Origin: an uncultured Xenococcaceae cyanobacterium
GTDB lineage: Bacteria > Cyanobacteriota > Cyanobacteriia > Cyanobacteriales > Xenococcaceae
NCBI GenBank assembly: GCA_937996665.1
Contig: CALKUU010000034.1
Coordinates: 1 to 64,000, forward strand
Direction of reading: 5' to 3'
Length of the DNA: 64,000 nt
The position numbers and the translations under genes were made by a program. Shown here piece by piece: positions 52,408-63,450 of this stretch (the stretch's first letter is position 1; the number at the start of each line of letters is the position of its first letter). The notes beneath the pieces were generated by a model that did not search any database, was not told the origin of the DNA, and was given only the letters and a program-made list of their open reading frames with translations.

Positions 52408-53091
52408 ATGATAGTTAGTAAGTTACTCGCGAAAGCGATAAAATTATGGCTTAAATCGCAAGTATCAGCAATTCAAGATTTAGAAATAGCCATTTTAAGC
52501 GAGAATAAACAGATTTTACAGGGCAATATTTCTCAAGTTTTAATTAAGGCTACCCATGCCGTTTATCAGGATTTACATTTATCAAGGCTGGAGATAGATG
52601 GTACTAATATTAGGTTTGATTTATCGAAAGTTATTAAACAAAAGAGTTTTCGTTTACAGGAATTAATTAAGGTCGAGCTAGAAATTTATTTGTCTGCTAG
52701 TGATTTACAGCATTCTTGTAATTCAAAAATTTTATCTTCTGCTTTAACTGAAATTTGGTGCCATTTCCTAAAGCAATCACGGAGCCAAAATTTTTGTCTG
52801 AATGAGAATTATCAGTGGAAAAACCTATCAATTTTGGAATCTGGAATAGTTATTCAAGGCTACTTTAAAAGGCAAGATCATCTTGATTGTTTAAAGCTAA
52901 AAACTCAGGTCGAATTAGGAGATCCTCATACTCTCTTGTTGACGCCAAAAGAAATCATTACTTCTGAAGATTTACCGATTATCACTAATGAAACTTTGAC
53001 TTTTGACTTGGGAGAAGACGTTAAAATAAATTTTCTAGAAATAACTGAAGAACAGATATCTCTTCAGGGTGAAATTACTATTTATCCTTAA
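52408..53091 (+). CDS. DUF2993 (LmeA-like phospholipid-binding) protein
   Basis: A 227-residue DUF2993 protein. Conserved elements are VSKLLAKAIKLWLKSQVSAI at the start, then IDGTNIRFDLSKVIKQKSF, and the final EITEEQISLQGEITIYP. The family is related to mycobacterial LmeA, a phospholipid-binding protein of the envelope. Cyanobacterial members usually lack a signal peptide, as here. It is convergent with rsgA, the stops only 3 bp apart. Confidence 0.8.
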   Translation: MIVSKLLAKAIKLWLKSQVSAIQDLEIAILSENKQILQGNISQVLIKATHAVYQDLHLSRLEIDGTNIRFDLSKVIKQKSFRLQELIKVELEIYLSASDLQHSCNSKILSSALTEIWCHFLKQSRSQNFCLNENYQWKNLSILESGIVIQGYFKRQDHLDCLKLKTQVELGDPHTLLLTPKEIITSEDLPIITNETLTFDLGEDVKINFLEITEEQISLQGEITIYP

Positions 53092-53094
53092 GTC

Positions 53095-54198
53095 TCAACT
53101 TAAATCTTCATCTATGTCGTCTGTTGAATAATTCCAGTTGAGATCCTGTAAATTTTGGTTCTTAGATTTTCTAGAGACTTGGCGGTATTTTTTCGTTGCC
53201 AAAATCGGTTCATATTTGGCTTTACTAGATTTTTTTACTTTTAATTTTTTACTAAAATTTTCATCAGCCGTGGATTGAAGATTTTTTTTGTAAGCGATCG
53301 CATTTTCTAAAAAATTTCGATAATATTCATATCGCTCCCAATTCCCCTTGACGACACAATTTGGCTCATCTCGATGAGAGCAGTTATTAAATTGACAACT
53401 CTGTTGTTGTAATCTTTTTCTTGCTTCGGGAAAATACCAGGCTAATTGTAGAGGATCACAAGTTAAATCAGGTTGATTAAAGCCGGGGCTATCAGCGAGT
53501 AATCCACCTCCAGGCAGATCAAATAGCTCTACATGACGAGTCGTATGACGACCTTTTTGTAGCTTGCCAGAAACTTCGCCAATTTTTAGATCAACTTGAG
53601 GAATTACATTATTAATTAAACTAGATTTTCCTACTCCACTTGGCCCTGCCACAATTGTGATCGAACCTTGGAATATTTTTAATAACTCGCTAAAACCCTG
53701 TTGTTGTAAAACACTAATGAAATTTACCTGATAACCCCAATCAGCTAATCTTTGACGCCATTTCTCTTGATTTACGTTTGAGACTAAATCACATTTATTT
53801 AAACACAAATGAGTCTTTAAATCAGTGGATTCGGCTTTAACCAGGAAACGACTTAGCTGCCAAGGATCGAGAGTTGGTTCTGCTAAAGAAAATACCAACA
53901 AAATCTGATCAGCATTGGCTACCGGCGGTCGATGTAATTCAGTTTGGCGCTCTAGGACTTTGGATATTACCCCTCTATCTTCTTGCCAATCAGGTTCTTC
54001 AACTACAACGCGATCGCCGACCATCACCTTTTGCCCAATTTTTTTTAATAAGGCACGGCGGGTACAAAGCAGAGAATAATTACTTCCTTTTGTCGAATCT
54101 GAAGTAGTTATTCTTACTTGGTAGAAATTAGCTTGAACCGCTGTTACAGTTCCCCATAATGGCTGATCATCCAAACCTACACTGTTTTGAAAATTCAC
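53095..54198 (-). CDS. rsgA: Small ribosomal subunit biogenesis GTPase RsgA
   Basis: A 367-residue circularly permuted GTPase for late 30S maturation. An N-terminal OB domain is followed by the G4 motif (LCLNKCDLV) preceding G1 (VAGPSGVGKSSLINNVI) and G3 (LLADSPGF), the diagnostic permuted order. The zinc knuckle CQFNNCSHRDEPNCVVK is complete. The last 70 residues are a lysine-rich extension absent from E. coli RsgA. The GTG start overlaps the tusA stop by 4 nt, so it is translated as part of the chaperone operon. Confidence 0.96.
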   Translation of the reverse strand: MNFQNSVGLDDQPLWGTVTAVQANFYQVRITTSDSTKGSNYSLLCTRRALLKKIGQKVMVGDRVVVEEPDWQEDRGVISKVLERQTELHRPPVANADQILLVFSLAEPTLDPWQLSRFLVKAESTDLKTHLCLNKCDLVSNVNQEKWRQRLADWGYQVNFISVLQQQGFSELLKIFQGSITIVAGPSGVGKSSLINNVIPQVDLKIGEVSGKLQKGRHTTRHVELFDLPGGGLLADSPGFNQPDLTCDPLQLAWYFPEARKRLQQQSCQFNNCSHRDEPNCVVKGNWERYEYYRNFLENAIAYKKNLQSTADENFSKKLKVKKSSKAKYEPILATKKYRQVSRKSKNQNLQDLNWNYSTDDIDEDLS

Positions 54199-54455
54199 GA
54201 CACTAGAGGTCTGCTTACGCGGATCGAAAAATATCCATCACAATCTTGAATTGATTGTAAATTGTAGCCCTCGATTTTTAAGCTATTGGGAACCTGCTCG
54301 ATTGGTTCACCTCCATCAAGCCAAACTTCCAAAACAGTATCGACTGGAAGTTGTTCTAAACGGAGCTTAGTTCGCACGAAATTAATCGGACAAGGAGTGC
54401 CCCTTAAATCGAGAATTTGAGCTTCTGTTTGAGAAGGGAGAGAAGAATTATTCAT
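54195..54455 (-). CDS. TusA-family sulfur carrier protein
   Basis: An 86-residue TusA/SirA-fold protein. The active-site Cys is in [19 protein letters not shown]; the usual CPxP motif reads CPIN, the cyanobacterial form, with Cys kept. It overlaps dnaJ upstream and rsgA downstream by 4 nt each (ATGA/GTGA), which strongly indicates co-translation. In a sulfur relay it could feed MnmA (gene at 14.6 kb). The grouping with dnaJ and rsgA is well known in cyanobacteria but its reason is not clear. Confidence 0.88.
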   Translation of the reverse strand: MNNSSLPSQTEAQILDLRGTPCPINFVRTKLRLEQLPVDTVLEVWLDGGEPIEQVPNSLKIEGYNLQSIQDCDGYFSIRVSRPLVS

Positions 54456-55585
54456 TTATGGAATAATCCCCCTAAAAATCCTTCTAGACCTCCTTTCCCC
54501 GTACTTTCACCTTTGATTTCTGCTAATTGTGCCAATAAACCTTTTTCTTCAGAACTAATTTTTGTCGGAATATTAATTTTGATAGTAATTAAGTGATCTC
54601 CTCTACTAACCGCATTGCCAAGCTTAGGAACACCTTTATTCTCTAGTTTAATTACCTGATTTGGTTGTGTTCCAGCAGGAATAATTAATTCCTCGTCTTC
54701 ATCTACTGTTTTAACCTGAATGCGACAACCTAAAATTGCTTGTAGATAACTGACTGTAATTTCAGATTTGATATTGATACCATCTCGAACAAACTCCTGA
54801 TCTGTTTCTACATATAGGTAGACATACAAATCACCAGGTGGTCCATTTTTAGATCCTGCATCTCCTTCGCCAGAAACTCTTAGTCTAGTTCCATTGTCTA
54901 CACCAGGTGGAATAGTAATTTTTAGTTTTTTTGTTTCTTTTTTACGACCAGATCCTTTACATGAATCACATTTGGCTTCAACTATTTCCCCACTTCCATT
55001 ACAGGTTGGACAAGCAGAAACCTGAGCAAAACTACCGAAGGGTGTCCTTGTTGCTCGCTTGACTTGACCAATTCCATTACAGGTTGAACAAGTTTTAGCA
55101 CTTGTTCCAGGCTTGGCTCCATTACCCTGACAAACTTTACAAGATTCTAGATGAGGAATCCTAATTTGTTTTTCACCACCAAAAACTGCTTCACGAAAGT
55201 CTAACTTTAAATCTAGTCGTAAATCATCCCCTCGAATCGGGCCATTACGTCTACCAGAAGAGCTAGGTCCTCCCGTACCACCAAAGCCGCTAAATATCGA
55301 CTCGAAAATGTCGGCAAAGCCGCCCATGTCACCATACTCAAAACCAGAAGCCCCTCCAGCCCCTGAAGAAACTCCCTGCTCGCCAAAACGATCATATCGA
55401 CTTCGAACTTCCGGCTCTGATAAAACCTCGTAAGCGCGACTAATCTCCTTGAACTTTTCTTCAGCGCCCTGGTCTTTATTTACATCCGGATGATATTTAC
55501 GCGCAAGGCGACGATAGGCTCGTTTAATTTCATCTTTGTCCGCATCACGCGATACGCCCAGGATTTGATAATAGTCCCCTGCCAT
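54452..55585 (-). CDS. dnaJ: Chaperone DnaJ
   Basis: A 377-residue type I DnaJ. The J domain carries HPD in [13 protein letters not shown], a Gly/Phe-rich region follows ([20 protein letters not shown]), then four CxxCxGxG zinc motifs ([32 protein letters not shown]) and the C-terminal substrate-binding domains. It stimulates the DnaK encoded 90 bp upstream. It overlaps the TusA-family gene by 4 nt. Confidence 0.97.
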   Translation of the reverse strand: MAGDYYQILGVSRDADKDEIKRAYRRLARKYHPDVNKDQGAEEKFKEISRAYEVLSEPEVRSRYDRFGEQGVSSGAGGASGFEYGDMGGFADIFESIFSGFGGTGGPSSSGRRNGPIRGDDLRLDLKLDFREAVFGGEKQIRIPHLESCKVCQGNGAKPGTSAKTCSTCNGIGQVKRATRTPFGSFAQVSACPTCNGSGEIVEAKCDSCKGSGRKKETKKLKITIPPGVDNGTRLRVSGEGDAGSKNGPPGDLYVYLYVETDQEFVRDGINIKSEITVSYLQAILGCRIQVKTVDEDEELIIPAGTQPNQVIKLENKGVPKLGNAVSRGDHLITIKINIPTKISSEEKGLLAQLAEIKGESTGKGGLEGFLGGLFHK

Positions 55586-55675
55586 AAATTCTGATATGAG
55601 TTGTGTGGTGTATTAATTGATCGTAGCTCAACAAAGATAGTATATAAAAATTTCGCTCCAAATAACATGTTTGCC

Positions 55676-57718
55676 TTAGTCGACAACTTCATAGTCTTCA
55701 AATACAGACTCATCGAAAGCTGTTTGATCACTAAAAGAATTTTCGTTTTCTACCGACTTAAGATTAGATTTTTGTTTGACTTCAACTACCGCTTTACTGG
55801 AGGAAGGTAGATTTGCGGAAGAGTTATTTTGTTTAGAAAAGTCCCCTGCAATAGTTGCATCCATATCCAGCTCTAGATCTTCAAGACTTAAATTCGGTTT
55901 ATCATTGGCAGCTTGCTGATATACATTAGTTCCTACCTGAAGCAACTTCTGTTGAAATTCTTCAACAAAAGCTCTAACTGAATCAGGACTAGTGTTCTTA
56001 TCTGCAAAAGACTCTTCAATCTTCCCTTTAAGGTTTTCGATTTCCGATCTCAATTCATCACGAACCAGATGTTCCTTATTTTTAATGGTAGTTTCATAAT
56101 TGTAGAACAGGTTCTCGGCTTGATTTTTTAGCTCAACTAACTGAACTCGATTGAGATCTCGCTCTGCATAAGCTTCTGCCTCTAATCTCATTCTTTCAAC
56201 CTCGGAACTGCTCAGACCTCCAGTATTAGAAATGGTTATATTTTGGTTTTTACCTGTGCCCTTATCTTCCGCTGATACTTGCAAAATACCATTAACATCG
56301 ATTTCAAAGCTAACTTCTATTTGCGGCACGCCTCTTGGTGCAACAGGAATACCAGCCAATAAAAATTTACCCAAACTTTTATTATCTTTTGCCATAGCTC
56401 TTTCACCCTGTAAGGCGTGAATTTCAACTGAGGTTTGGGCATCAGCCGCTGTGGAAAAAATCTGAGATTTACTCGTAGGGACGGTTGTATTTCGTTCGAT
56501 AATTTTAGTGAATACTTCCCCGAGGGTTTCAATTCCCAAAGATAAAGGAGTAACATCCAGTAATAGAAGATCTTCTACTTCTCCCCCTAGCACTCCGCCT
56601 TGAATTGCTGCCCCTAAAGCAACTGCCTCATCTGGGTTTACAGATCTATCGAGCTTGACGCTGCTAAATAAGTCTTTAATTGCTTTATTGATAGCGGGAA
56701 TACGTGTAGAGCCACCCACCAAAATAAATCTATCTATCTCCTCAGGACTTAGGTCTGCATCCTTGAGTGCTTGTCTAACAGGATCTAAGGTGTCTTGGAT
56801 GAGTTGGTGAGATAATTCTTCAAATTTGGCACGACTTAATTCCAACTCTAAGTGTTTTGGTCCTGTTTCATCAGCAGTAATAAAAGGTAAATTAATTGAG
56901 GTGGATGGAGCTGAAGATAGCTCTATTTTGGCTTTTTCCGCTGCCTCCCTCAATCGCTGCAAAGCCATTTTATCGTTTTTAAGATCAACTTTTTCTTGTT
57001 CTAGAAAAATTTTCATCATCCAGCGAACAATTACATTATCGAAGTCGTCTCCGCCTAGACGATTATTTCCTGATGTTGCTCTGACTTCGAAAACACCGCC
57101 ACCTAGCTGGAGAATAGAAACGTCAAAAGTACCTCCCCCTAAATCGAATACGAGAATATGCTGTTCTGTCTCCATTTTGTCAAGCCCATATGCCAAAGCA
57201 GCAGCAGTAGGCTCATTGATAATCCGTAATACTTCCAGCCCAGCGATAGTCCCAGCATCTTTAGTTGCTTGTCTTTGAGAGTCGGTAAAATAGGCAGGGA
57301 CAGTTATGACGGCTTGAGTTACTGATTCTCCTAAGAAGTTTTCGGCATCGACTTTCAACTTTTGTAAAATCATTGCGGAAATTTCTTGAGGGGTATAGGT
57401 ATTGCCTTGGAGTTGAACATCTATGGTACTATCCCTACCAATGACACATTCATAGGCTATTCTAGAGCGTTCTTCTTCTGTTTCTTCCCAACGACGACCA
57501 ATAAATCGCTTGATGCTATGAATGGTATTAAATGCATTAGTAACAGACTGCCTTTTTGCTAGCTGACCAACTAAGCGGGAGTTTCCTTTGGCAAAAGCAA
57601 CCATACTAGGAGTTGTCCTTCCACCTTCCGAATTAGTAATAACAATCGGCTTACCCCCCTCTAATACTGAAACACAACTATTAGTGGTTCCTAAGTCAAT
57701 ACCAATAACTTTTGCCAT
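55676..57718 (-). CDS. dnaK: Chaperone DnaK (Hsp70), probably DnaK1 type
   Basis: A 680-residue Hsp70 with ATPase signature [17 protein letters not shown] and [12 protein letters not shown], and the substrate domain containing [19 protein letters not shown]. It is about 40 residues longer than E. coli DnaK. The C-terminus ([12 protein letters not shown]) is acidic but lacks the EEVD-like or DDVVDAE ends. Cyanobacteria encode several DnaK proteins; the grpE-adjacent copy in Synechocystis is DnaK1, so this is likely its counterpart. No CIRCE element was seen upstream of this gene or of grpE. Confidence 0.95.
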   Translation of the reverse strand: MAKVIGIDLGTTNSCVSVLEGGKPIVITNSEGGRTTPSMVAFAKGNSRLVGQLAKRQSVTNAFNTIHSIKRFIGRRWEETEEERSRIAYECVIGRDSTIDVQLQGNTYTPQEISAMILQKLKVDAENFLGESVTQAVITVPAYFTDSQRQATKDAGTIAGLEVLRIINEPTAAALAYGLDKMETEQHILVFDLGGGTFDVSILQLGGGVFEVRATSGNNRLGGDDFDNVIVRWMMKIFLEQEKVDLKNDKMALQRLREAAEKAKIELSSAPSTSINLPFITADETGPKHLELELSRAKFEELSHQLIQDTLDPVRQALKDADLSPEEIDRFILVGGSTRIPAINKAIKDLFSSVKLDRSVNPDEAVALGAAIQGGVLGGEVEDLLLLDVTPLSLGIETLGEVFTKIIERNTTVPTSKSQIFSTAADAQTSVEIHALQGERAMAKDNKSLGKFLLAGIPVAPRGVPQIEVSFEIDVNGILQVSAEDKGTGKNQNITISNTGGLSSSEVERMRLEAEAYAERDLNRVQLVELKNQAENLFYNYETTIKNKEHLVRDELRSEIENLKGKIEESFADKNTSPDSVRAFVEEFQQKLLQVGTNVYQQAANDKPNLSLEDLELDMDATIAGDFSKQNNSSANLPSSSKAVVEVKQKSNLKSVENENSFSDQTAFDESVFEDYEVVD

Positions 57719-57880
57719 GATGTTGGGACTTTATACGTAAATACAAAAACTTATCAAAAAAATCAAGCAATGAAACCAAAATTACTCTTACATTGTTTTT
57801 TAAACAATGCCTGAGAAAGATTCTTGTTAATCTCTTAAACGTTTCTAGATTTAGGTTTATTGCTTAAATACAATCCAAAT

Positions 57881-58666
57881 TTAATTTTCAGAGTCCGAAC
57901 TCTCTGACGGATTATTCTCTTCAATTACCTGTTCTTCCTCCGAGGTTATCACGGGTTCTTGAGGAACAGCAACTTTAACCATTGCATGACGTAGTACTTC
58001 TTCTCCTAAAGTATAACCTCTCATTAATTGTTCGATGACTGTGCCTTCAGGATGTTGATCCGTAGCTTCTCTCATCATCGCCTCGTGAAAATTAGGGTCA
58101 AATTCTTGACCTTCAGGTCTCATCGCTGCAACTCCCATTTTCTTTAAAGAATCGACGAGAGTCTTATAAACACCTTGATAGCTATTGTGAATTGTTTTTT
58201 CCCCGTCGGTTTCGGGCTTAATTTGCAATCTGGCTCGTTCAAAATTGTCGACAACGGATAATAATCCGACGATCACATTTTTTTTAGCCTGCTGTTCTAA
58301 ATTCTCTTTTTCTTTGGCATTTCTTTTACGGAAATTATCAAAATCAGCAGCAAGTCTTGCATATTGACCTTTAATTCCGTTGCTTTGATTTATCCTTTCA
58401 TCTAAAAGATTTTTAAGATTGGCGTTTTCCTGTTGCAAAGAGGTAATGATTTCTAAGTTTTCCTGATTCTCGTCTAAGGAAGCTACTTCTTCTTCCTGAG
58501 AAGAATTCGGGTTGAATGGCGACTCGCTTTCAGTTGGAGCTGATGGAGTGTCTTCTGGATTAGGTGTACTGACACTACTGTTTTCAGATGCTTCTGGTGC
58601 GTCTTTGTAGAATCCTTCTTGATTTTCCTCTGGATTAGTTGCTGAAGTTGTTTGCTCTTCGTTCAT
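57881..58666 (-). CDS. grpE: Nucleotide exchange factor GrpE
   Basis: A 261-residue GrpE. The first 80 residues are acidic and disordered, then a long coiled coil and the beta-wing head ([20 protein letters not shown], then [19 protein letters not shown]) follow. It releases ADP from DnaK. First gene of the grpE-dnaK-dnaJ-tusA-rsgA run, divergent from pilB (214-bp gap). Confidence 0.96.
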   Translation of the reverse strand: MNEEQTTSATNPEENQEGFYKDAPEASENSSVSTPNPEDTPSAPTESESPFNPNSSQEEEVASLDENQENLEIITSLQQENANLKNLLDERINQSNGIKGQYARLAADFDNFRKRNAKEKENLEQQAKKNVIVGLLSVVDNFERARLQIKPETDGEKTIHNSYQGVYKTLVDSLKKMGVAAMRPEGQEFDPNFHEAMMREATDQHPEGTVIEQLMRGYTLGEEVLRHAMVKVAVPQEPVITSEEEQVIEENNPSESSDSEN

Positions 58667-58880
58667 AAGAAATTTAATGCCAAGTGTATGTTTAAAAATT
58701 GTACTTCTAGAAGAGGGATTGTCTCTACATAGAGTTTAGTTTTGTGGGATAAATTTCCGCTAGTCCAATCTAGCATTTCGAGAATTTATATTGCTCAAGT
58801 AACATTTTTATCATTTGGCTTGAGAGTTTAGCAATATTTTGGGGAACACTGGTTAATACCAGGAGATATTTTATGATTTT

Positions 58881-60896
58881 ATGACTTATTCTTCATCTTC
58901 TAAATCGAAAAGAACTAGAGCGATCGCATTACGTAATTACTTTTCTCCTTTTGGCAACAAACTAATTGAAACTGGTTTTGTCAACGGGGAACAGATGCAA
59001 AAGGCTTTGCAAGATAGTCGTAAATCGGGTCGTTCTCTAGTCGATATTTTAGAGTCTGTAACGGGAAAAGCACTTCCTCCAGATCTAATCCGACAGTATA
59101 AGAAACATCATTTGTTCGAGCTGAAAATTCTTTATGGGATTGAATACATAGATCCTGAAATTGAGGAAGTTCAGAGTAGTCAAACAGCAGAACTAATTGA
59201 ATCTTTGATTCCTTTAGATTTATGTCGTCGCTATCGTTTAATTCCGATTGAAAAAAAGGATACTGAACCCGCTTCTTTGGTTGTGGCCATGGTAGAGCCA
59301 GAAAACCTAGAAGCACAAGATGATCTGAATCGAATTCTTCGACCAAAAGGAATTGAGCTTCAAAGAATTGTTATTACCAAGTCAGATTATCAAAAATTAA
59401 TTGATAAATATCTGGACGAACAAGTTAAGAAAGAGAAGGCTCCTGATAAGTCTACAAACGTAAATGTTGACGTCTCTCTTGATTTAGATAACTTAGATTT
59501 TAATCTCGAAGAAGCCGAAGCAGAGGTTGCTGATGATTTAGGAGCTGTTAATGAGGCGCAAGGTGCGCCAATTATTAGCCTAGTCAATAAAATTTTGGCA
59601 AAAGCACTTCAAGATGGAGTCTCCGATATCCATGTTGAACCTCAAGAAGAGGGTCTTAGAGTCCGCTATCGTAAAGATGGGGTTTTGCAGCAAGCCTTTG
59701 ACATGATGCCCAAGAAAATTATCCCTGCTGTGGTTGCTCGCTTCAAAATCATGGCCGATTTGGACATTGCAGAGAAAAGGCTACCCCAAGATGGCAAAAT
59801 TAGGCGGATGTTTCAAGGTCGAAAAGTCGATTTTCGGGTTAATAGTCTTCCCAGTCGTTTTGGTGAAAAAATCTGTTTACGGATTTTAGATAACTCAGCT
59901 ACACAACTAGGACTTGATAAGTTAATTACTCATCAGCCAACTCTAGAAGTAGTTAGAGATATGGCGCAAAAACCCTTTGGGCTGTTACTTGTAACTGGAC
60001 CAACAGGATCAGGTAAATCAACGACTCTTTATTCTGTACTCGCAGAACGTAATCATCCTGGGGTGAATATTAGTACAGCAGAAGATCCGATTGAATATTC
60101 TTTGGATGGAATCACTCAAGTTCAGGTAATTCGTGAAAAAGGAATGGATTTTGCCTCAATCTTGAGAGCTTTCTTAAGACAGGATCCTGATGTAATTCTC
60201 GTCGGAGAAACAAGAGACCCAGAAACTGCCAAAACAGCAATTGAAGCGGCAATGACTGGTCACTTAGTCCTGACTACCTTGCATACAAATGATGCTGCTG
60301 GGGCAATCTCTCGCCTTGATGAGATGGGAGTAGAGCCCTTTATGATTTCTGGTTCTCTAGTGGGCGTTCTTGCACAACGATTAATGCGTCGTGTTTGTGG
60401 CAAGTGTAAAATTCCTTACACTCCCACTACCGAAGAATTGGCTCGTTTTGGCTTAAGTGCATCTAATGGCGAGGAGGTAACTTTCTATAAGGCAAATACT
60501 CTAAGTCAGGAAGAAAGATTGGCTGCTAAGGCTAATGGCGATTTATGTCCTAAGTGTAATGGTGGTGGCTATAAAGGCAGGGTCGGGGTTTATGAGGTTA
60601 TGAAAACCTCAGAAAAAATTCAAGAATTAGTCAACCAAGGTGCAACTACAGATCGAATCAAAGAAGTTGCTGTTGAAGAAGGCATGATTACGATTTTGGC
60701 CTACAGTCTCGATTTAGTCAGAGAAGGGCATACTACTCTCGAAGAGGTAGAAAGGGTAACCTTTACCGATTCTGGGTTAGAAGCGGAATTGAAGGCTAAA
60801 CGGAAGAGTGGTCTAACTTGTCGTACTTGTGAGGCTCAACTACAACCGGAATGGTTGGATTGTCCATACTGTATGACATCTCGTTTTAGCGATTAA
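58881..60896 (+). CDS. pilB: Type IV pilus assembly ATPase PilB
   Basis: A 671-residue extension ATPase. The N-terminal MshEN-like domain covers about 1-185. The ATPase core has Walker A VTGPTGSGKSTTLYS, the Asp box ISTAEDPIEYSLDG, Walker B DPDVILVGETRD, and the His box TGHLVLTTLHTNDA. The tetracysteine zinc site CGKC..CPKC is present. A further Cys4 ribbon ends the protein (CRTCEAQLQPEWLDCPYC), a feature I associate with cyanobacterial PilB but not with the proteobacterial ones. It drives pilus extension for motility and DNA uptake. First gene of pilB-pilT-pilC. Confidence 0.96.
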   Translation: MTYSSSSKSKRTRAIALRNYFSPFGNKLIETGFVNGEQMQKALQDSRKSGRSLVDILESVTGKALPPDLIRQYKKHHLFELKILYGIEYIDPEIEEVQSSQTAELIESLIPLDLCRRYRLIPIEKKDTEPASLVVAMVEPENLEAQDDLNRILRPKGIELQRIVITKSDYQKLIDKYLDEQVKKEKAPDKSTNVNVDVSLDLDNLDFNLEEAEAEVADDLGAVNEAQGAPIISLVNKILAKALQDGVSDIHVEPQEEGLRVRYRKDGVLQQAFDMMPKKIIPAVVARFKIMADLDIAEKRLPQDGKIRRMFQGRKVDFRVNSLPSRFGEKICLRILDNSATQLGLDKLITHQPTLEVVRDMAQKPFGLLLVTGPTGSGKSTTLYSVLAERNHPGVNISTAEDPIEYSLDGITQVQVIREKGMDFASILRAFLRQDPDVILVGETRDPETAKTAIEAAMTGHLVLTTLHTNDAAGAISRLDEMGVEPFMISGSLVGVLAQRLMRRVCGKCKIPYTPTTEELARFGLSASNGEEVTFYKANTLSQEERLAAKANGDLCPKCNGGGYKGRVGVYEVMKTSEKIQELVNQGATTDRIKEVAVEEGMITILAYSLDLVREGHTTLEEVERVTFTDSGLEAELKAKRKSGLTCRTCEAQLQPEWLDCPYCMTSRFSD

Positions 60897-60947
60897 CTTT
60901 TTAATAACCTGATTTAATACAAGCTTGCTAAGGGCAAGAAACGAACT

Positions 60948-62048
60948 ATGGATTTGATGATCGAAGATTTGATGGAACAGCTTGTTGAAATGGGCGGTTC
61001 TGACATGCATATTCAAGCTAGTGCCCCTGTCTATTTTCGTATTAGCGGCAAACTAACTCCTATTGGCGAAGAGCTTACTGGGCAAGAATGTCAAAGATTA
61101 ATTTTCAGTATGCTCAATAATACCCAAAGAAAAGATTTAGAGCAAACTTGGGAATTAGATTGTTCTTATGGCGTGAAAGGACTAGCCCGTTTCCGAGTCA
61201 ATGTCTATAAGGAAAGAGGTTTTTATGCTGCTTGTTTGAGGGCATTGTCTTCAAAAATTCCTAATTTCGATCAGTTAGGTTTGCCTGATATCGTACGTGA
61301 TATGACCAATCGCCCCAAAGGTTTGATCTTGGTAACTGGTCCGACAGGTTCAGGTAAGACGACAACTTTGGCTGCAATGCTAGATTTGATTAATCGAACT
61401 CGAGCTGAGCATATTCTAACGGTAGAGGATCCGATTGAATATGTTTTTCCCAATATTAAAAGTCTTTTTCATCAACGGCAAAAGGGAGAGGACACTAAAA
61501 GTTTTTCTAATGCTTTGAAGGGTGCTTTGCGGGAAGATCCCGATATTATTTTGGTTGGGGAGATGCGGGATTTAGAAACTATTTCCTTAGCAATTTCTGC
61601 CGCGGAAACTGGGCATTTAGTTTTTGGGACATTGCATACTAGTTCCGCAGCAAGTACTGTCGATCGGATGATTGATGTATTTCCTGCTGCTGAGCAATCT
61701 CAAATTAGAGCGATGCTTTCAAACTCCTTAATGGCTGTGTTTAGTCAGACCTTGGCTAAAAAGAAAAGTCCTAAGCCTGGTGAGTTTGGTCGAGCGATGT
61801 GTCAAGAAATTATGATCGTGACTCCTGCGATCGCCAATTTAATCAGGGAAGGAAAAGCTTCGCAAGTTTATTCGGCGATTCAGACTGGTGCAAAAATGGG
61901 AATGATGACGATGGAGCAATCTTTAGCCGATTTGGTGAAAACTGGTGTGATTAGTATGGAAGAAGCGATCGCTAAAAGTTCCAAGCCCAGCGAATTGCAG
62001 CGCCTAGTTGGTGGGGCGACCGCGACAAGTCCTAAAGCCAGGCGCTAA
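60948..62048 (+). CDS. pilT: Type IV pilus retraction ATPase PilT
   Basis: A 366-residue hexameric motor that disassembles pili during retraction. Walker A VTGPTGSGKTTTLAAML is near residue 130, the Asp box is LTVEDPIEYVF, Walker B DPDIILVGEMRD, and the His box ETGHLVFGTLHTSSA. Normal length. It is 51 bp after pilB and 70 bp before pilC, the same strand, one operon. GGGCAAG precedes the ATG. Confidence 0.96.
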   Translation: MDLMIEDLMEQLVEMGGSDMHIQASAPVYFRISGKLTPIGEELTGQECQRLIFSMLNNTQRKDLEQTWELDCSYGVKGLARFRVNVYKERGFYAACLRALSSKIPNFDQLGLPDIVRDMTNRPKGLILVTGPTGSGKTTTLAAMLDLINRTRAEHILTVEDPIEYVFPNIKSLFHQRQKGEDTKSFSNALKGALREDPDIILVGEMRDLETISLAISAAETGHLVFGTLHTSSAASTVDRMIDVFPAAEQSQIRAMLSNSLMAVFSQTLAKKKSPKPGEFGRAMCQEIMIVTPAIANLIREGKASQVYSAIQTGAKMGMMTMEQSLADLVKTGVISMEEAIAKSSKPSELQRLVGGATATSPKARR

Positions 62049-62118
62049 AAGTATTTCTATTGTTAAGCGTTATCTCGAATCGATTTATTTTAAAGACTCT
62101 AAATTAAGTGAATGAGCT

Positions 62119-63333
62119 ATGACCGTATATACAGCTAAAGTTAAAGACCACTCAGGAAATATTTTTAAAGAGAAAGTAGATGCTACTTCTCCTGAGCAGG
62201 CTCGCAGTATCCTCAAAAATAGATATCTTGCGGTTGGCAAAATTAGTAAATCTGCTTTAGATTTCGATATGTCACAACTAGAGCTGGCTCTAAGTAAAGT
62301 GACAGTTAAAGACAAAGCCGTTTTTTCCAGGCAACTATCGGTAATGGTCAATGCGGGGGTGGCAATCGTCAGATGTTTAGGGATTTTGGGCGACCAAGCC
62401 GGCAATCCTAAACTAAAAAAAGCTCTATTGGGTATTAGTGCTGAAGTTCAGCAGGGAATCAGCTTGTCAGAAGCGATGTCAAAGTACCCAGAATGTTTTG
62501 ATGATCTTTATGTCTACATGGTCGAAGCAGGTGAGACTGGTGGTGTTTTAGATGAAGTCTTAGAAAGACTTTCTCGACTTTTAGAAGATATTGCTAAACT
62601 GCAAAATCAAGTTAAGTCGGCATTGACCTATCCGATGACTGTTGGGGCCTTTGCTGTAATTGCCTTTTTGGGGATGACTATTTTTCTAATTCCCGTATTT
62701 TCAGGGATTTTCGATTCTTTGGGTGCTGAGCTGCCTGCTTTGACTAGAGCAATGGTTTGGCTGAGCGATACCTTAAGAAGTTGGAGGGCGATAATTCCCA
62801 TTATTGGAATTATGGTAATGGTGTTTATTTTTAAAACCTATTACAAAACACCTATGGGAAGATTGCAAATTGATGGATTTATGTTGAAGATGCCTTTATT
62901 TGGAGATCTCAATGAAAAATCTGCAGTTGCTCGTTTTTGTCGTGTTTTTGGGGTTCTAACTAGATCTGGGGTTCCTGTTTTAAACTGTTTTGACATTGTT
63001 TGTAACACGATTGGTAACCAAGTAATCGTCAATGCGATTCAGGGGGCAAAGAGAGATATTCAACAAGGTGGCATGATTTCATTAGCCATTCAGAAAGAAA
63101 ATGTTTTTCCTCCTCTAGCGATCCAAATGATTAGTATTGGGGAAGAAACCGGTGAGCTAGATTCAATGATGTCTAAAGTGGCAGATTTCTATGAAGATGA
63201 GGTAGAACAAGCGGTCAAAGGTCTAACTAGTATGATCGAGCCGATTATGATGGTGGGAATTGCTTTAATGGTAGGGACAATTCTGCTTTCGATGTACTTA
63301 CCAATGTTCTCCATTTTCGATCAATTAGCCTAA
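62119..63333 (+). CDS. pilC: Type IV pilus inner-membrane platform protein PilC
   Basis: A 404-residue GspF/PilC protein, the membrane platform on which PilB and PilT act. Two GspF repeats are seen (FSRQLSVMVNAGVAIVRCLG near 75, and FCRVFGVLTRSGVPVLNCFD near 275), with VYMVEAGETGGVLDEVLERL and MISIGEETGELDSMMSKVAD as the matching cytoplasmic motifs. Three transmembrane helices lie at about 173, 223 and 378. Last member of the pilB-pilT-pilC run. Confidence 0.96.
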   Translation: MTVYTAKVKDHSGNIFKEKVDATSPEQARSILKNRYLAVGKISKSALDFDMSQLELALSKVTVKDKAVFSRQLSVMVNAGVAIVRCLGILGDQAGNPKLKKALLGISAEVQQGISLSEAMSKYPECFDDLYVYMVEAGETGGVLDEVLERLSRLLEDIAKLQNQVKSALTYPMTVGAFAVIAFLGMTIFLIPVFSGIFDSLGAELPALTRAMVWLSDTLRSWRAIIPIIGIMVMVFIFKTYYKTPMGRLQIDGFMLKMPLFGDLNEKSAVARFCRVFGVLTRSGVPVLNCFDIVCNTIGNQVIVNAIQGAKRDIQQGGMISLAIQKENVFPPLAIQMISIGEETGELDSMMSKVADFYEDEVEQAVKGLTSMIEPIMMVGIALMVGTILLSMYLPMFSIFDQLA

Positions 63334-63450
63334 GTTCTAATCGTAAACATTTCGCCAATGAAGGTTTAGTTTTCTAATTAATGAAGACTGATATTTTGAG
63401 CAGCAATTTAACTATCGATACCATAGAAAAATAGCTAGATTTGTGTCTTT

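Noticed and set aside
58667-58880. CIRCE element (TTAGCACTC/GAGTGCTAA) upstream of grpE
   Set aside because: Searched by eye; neither arm is present.
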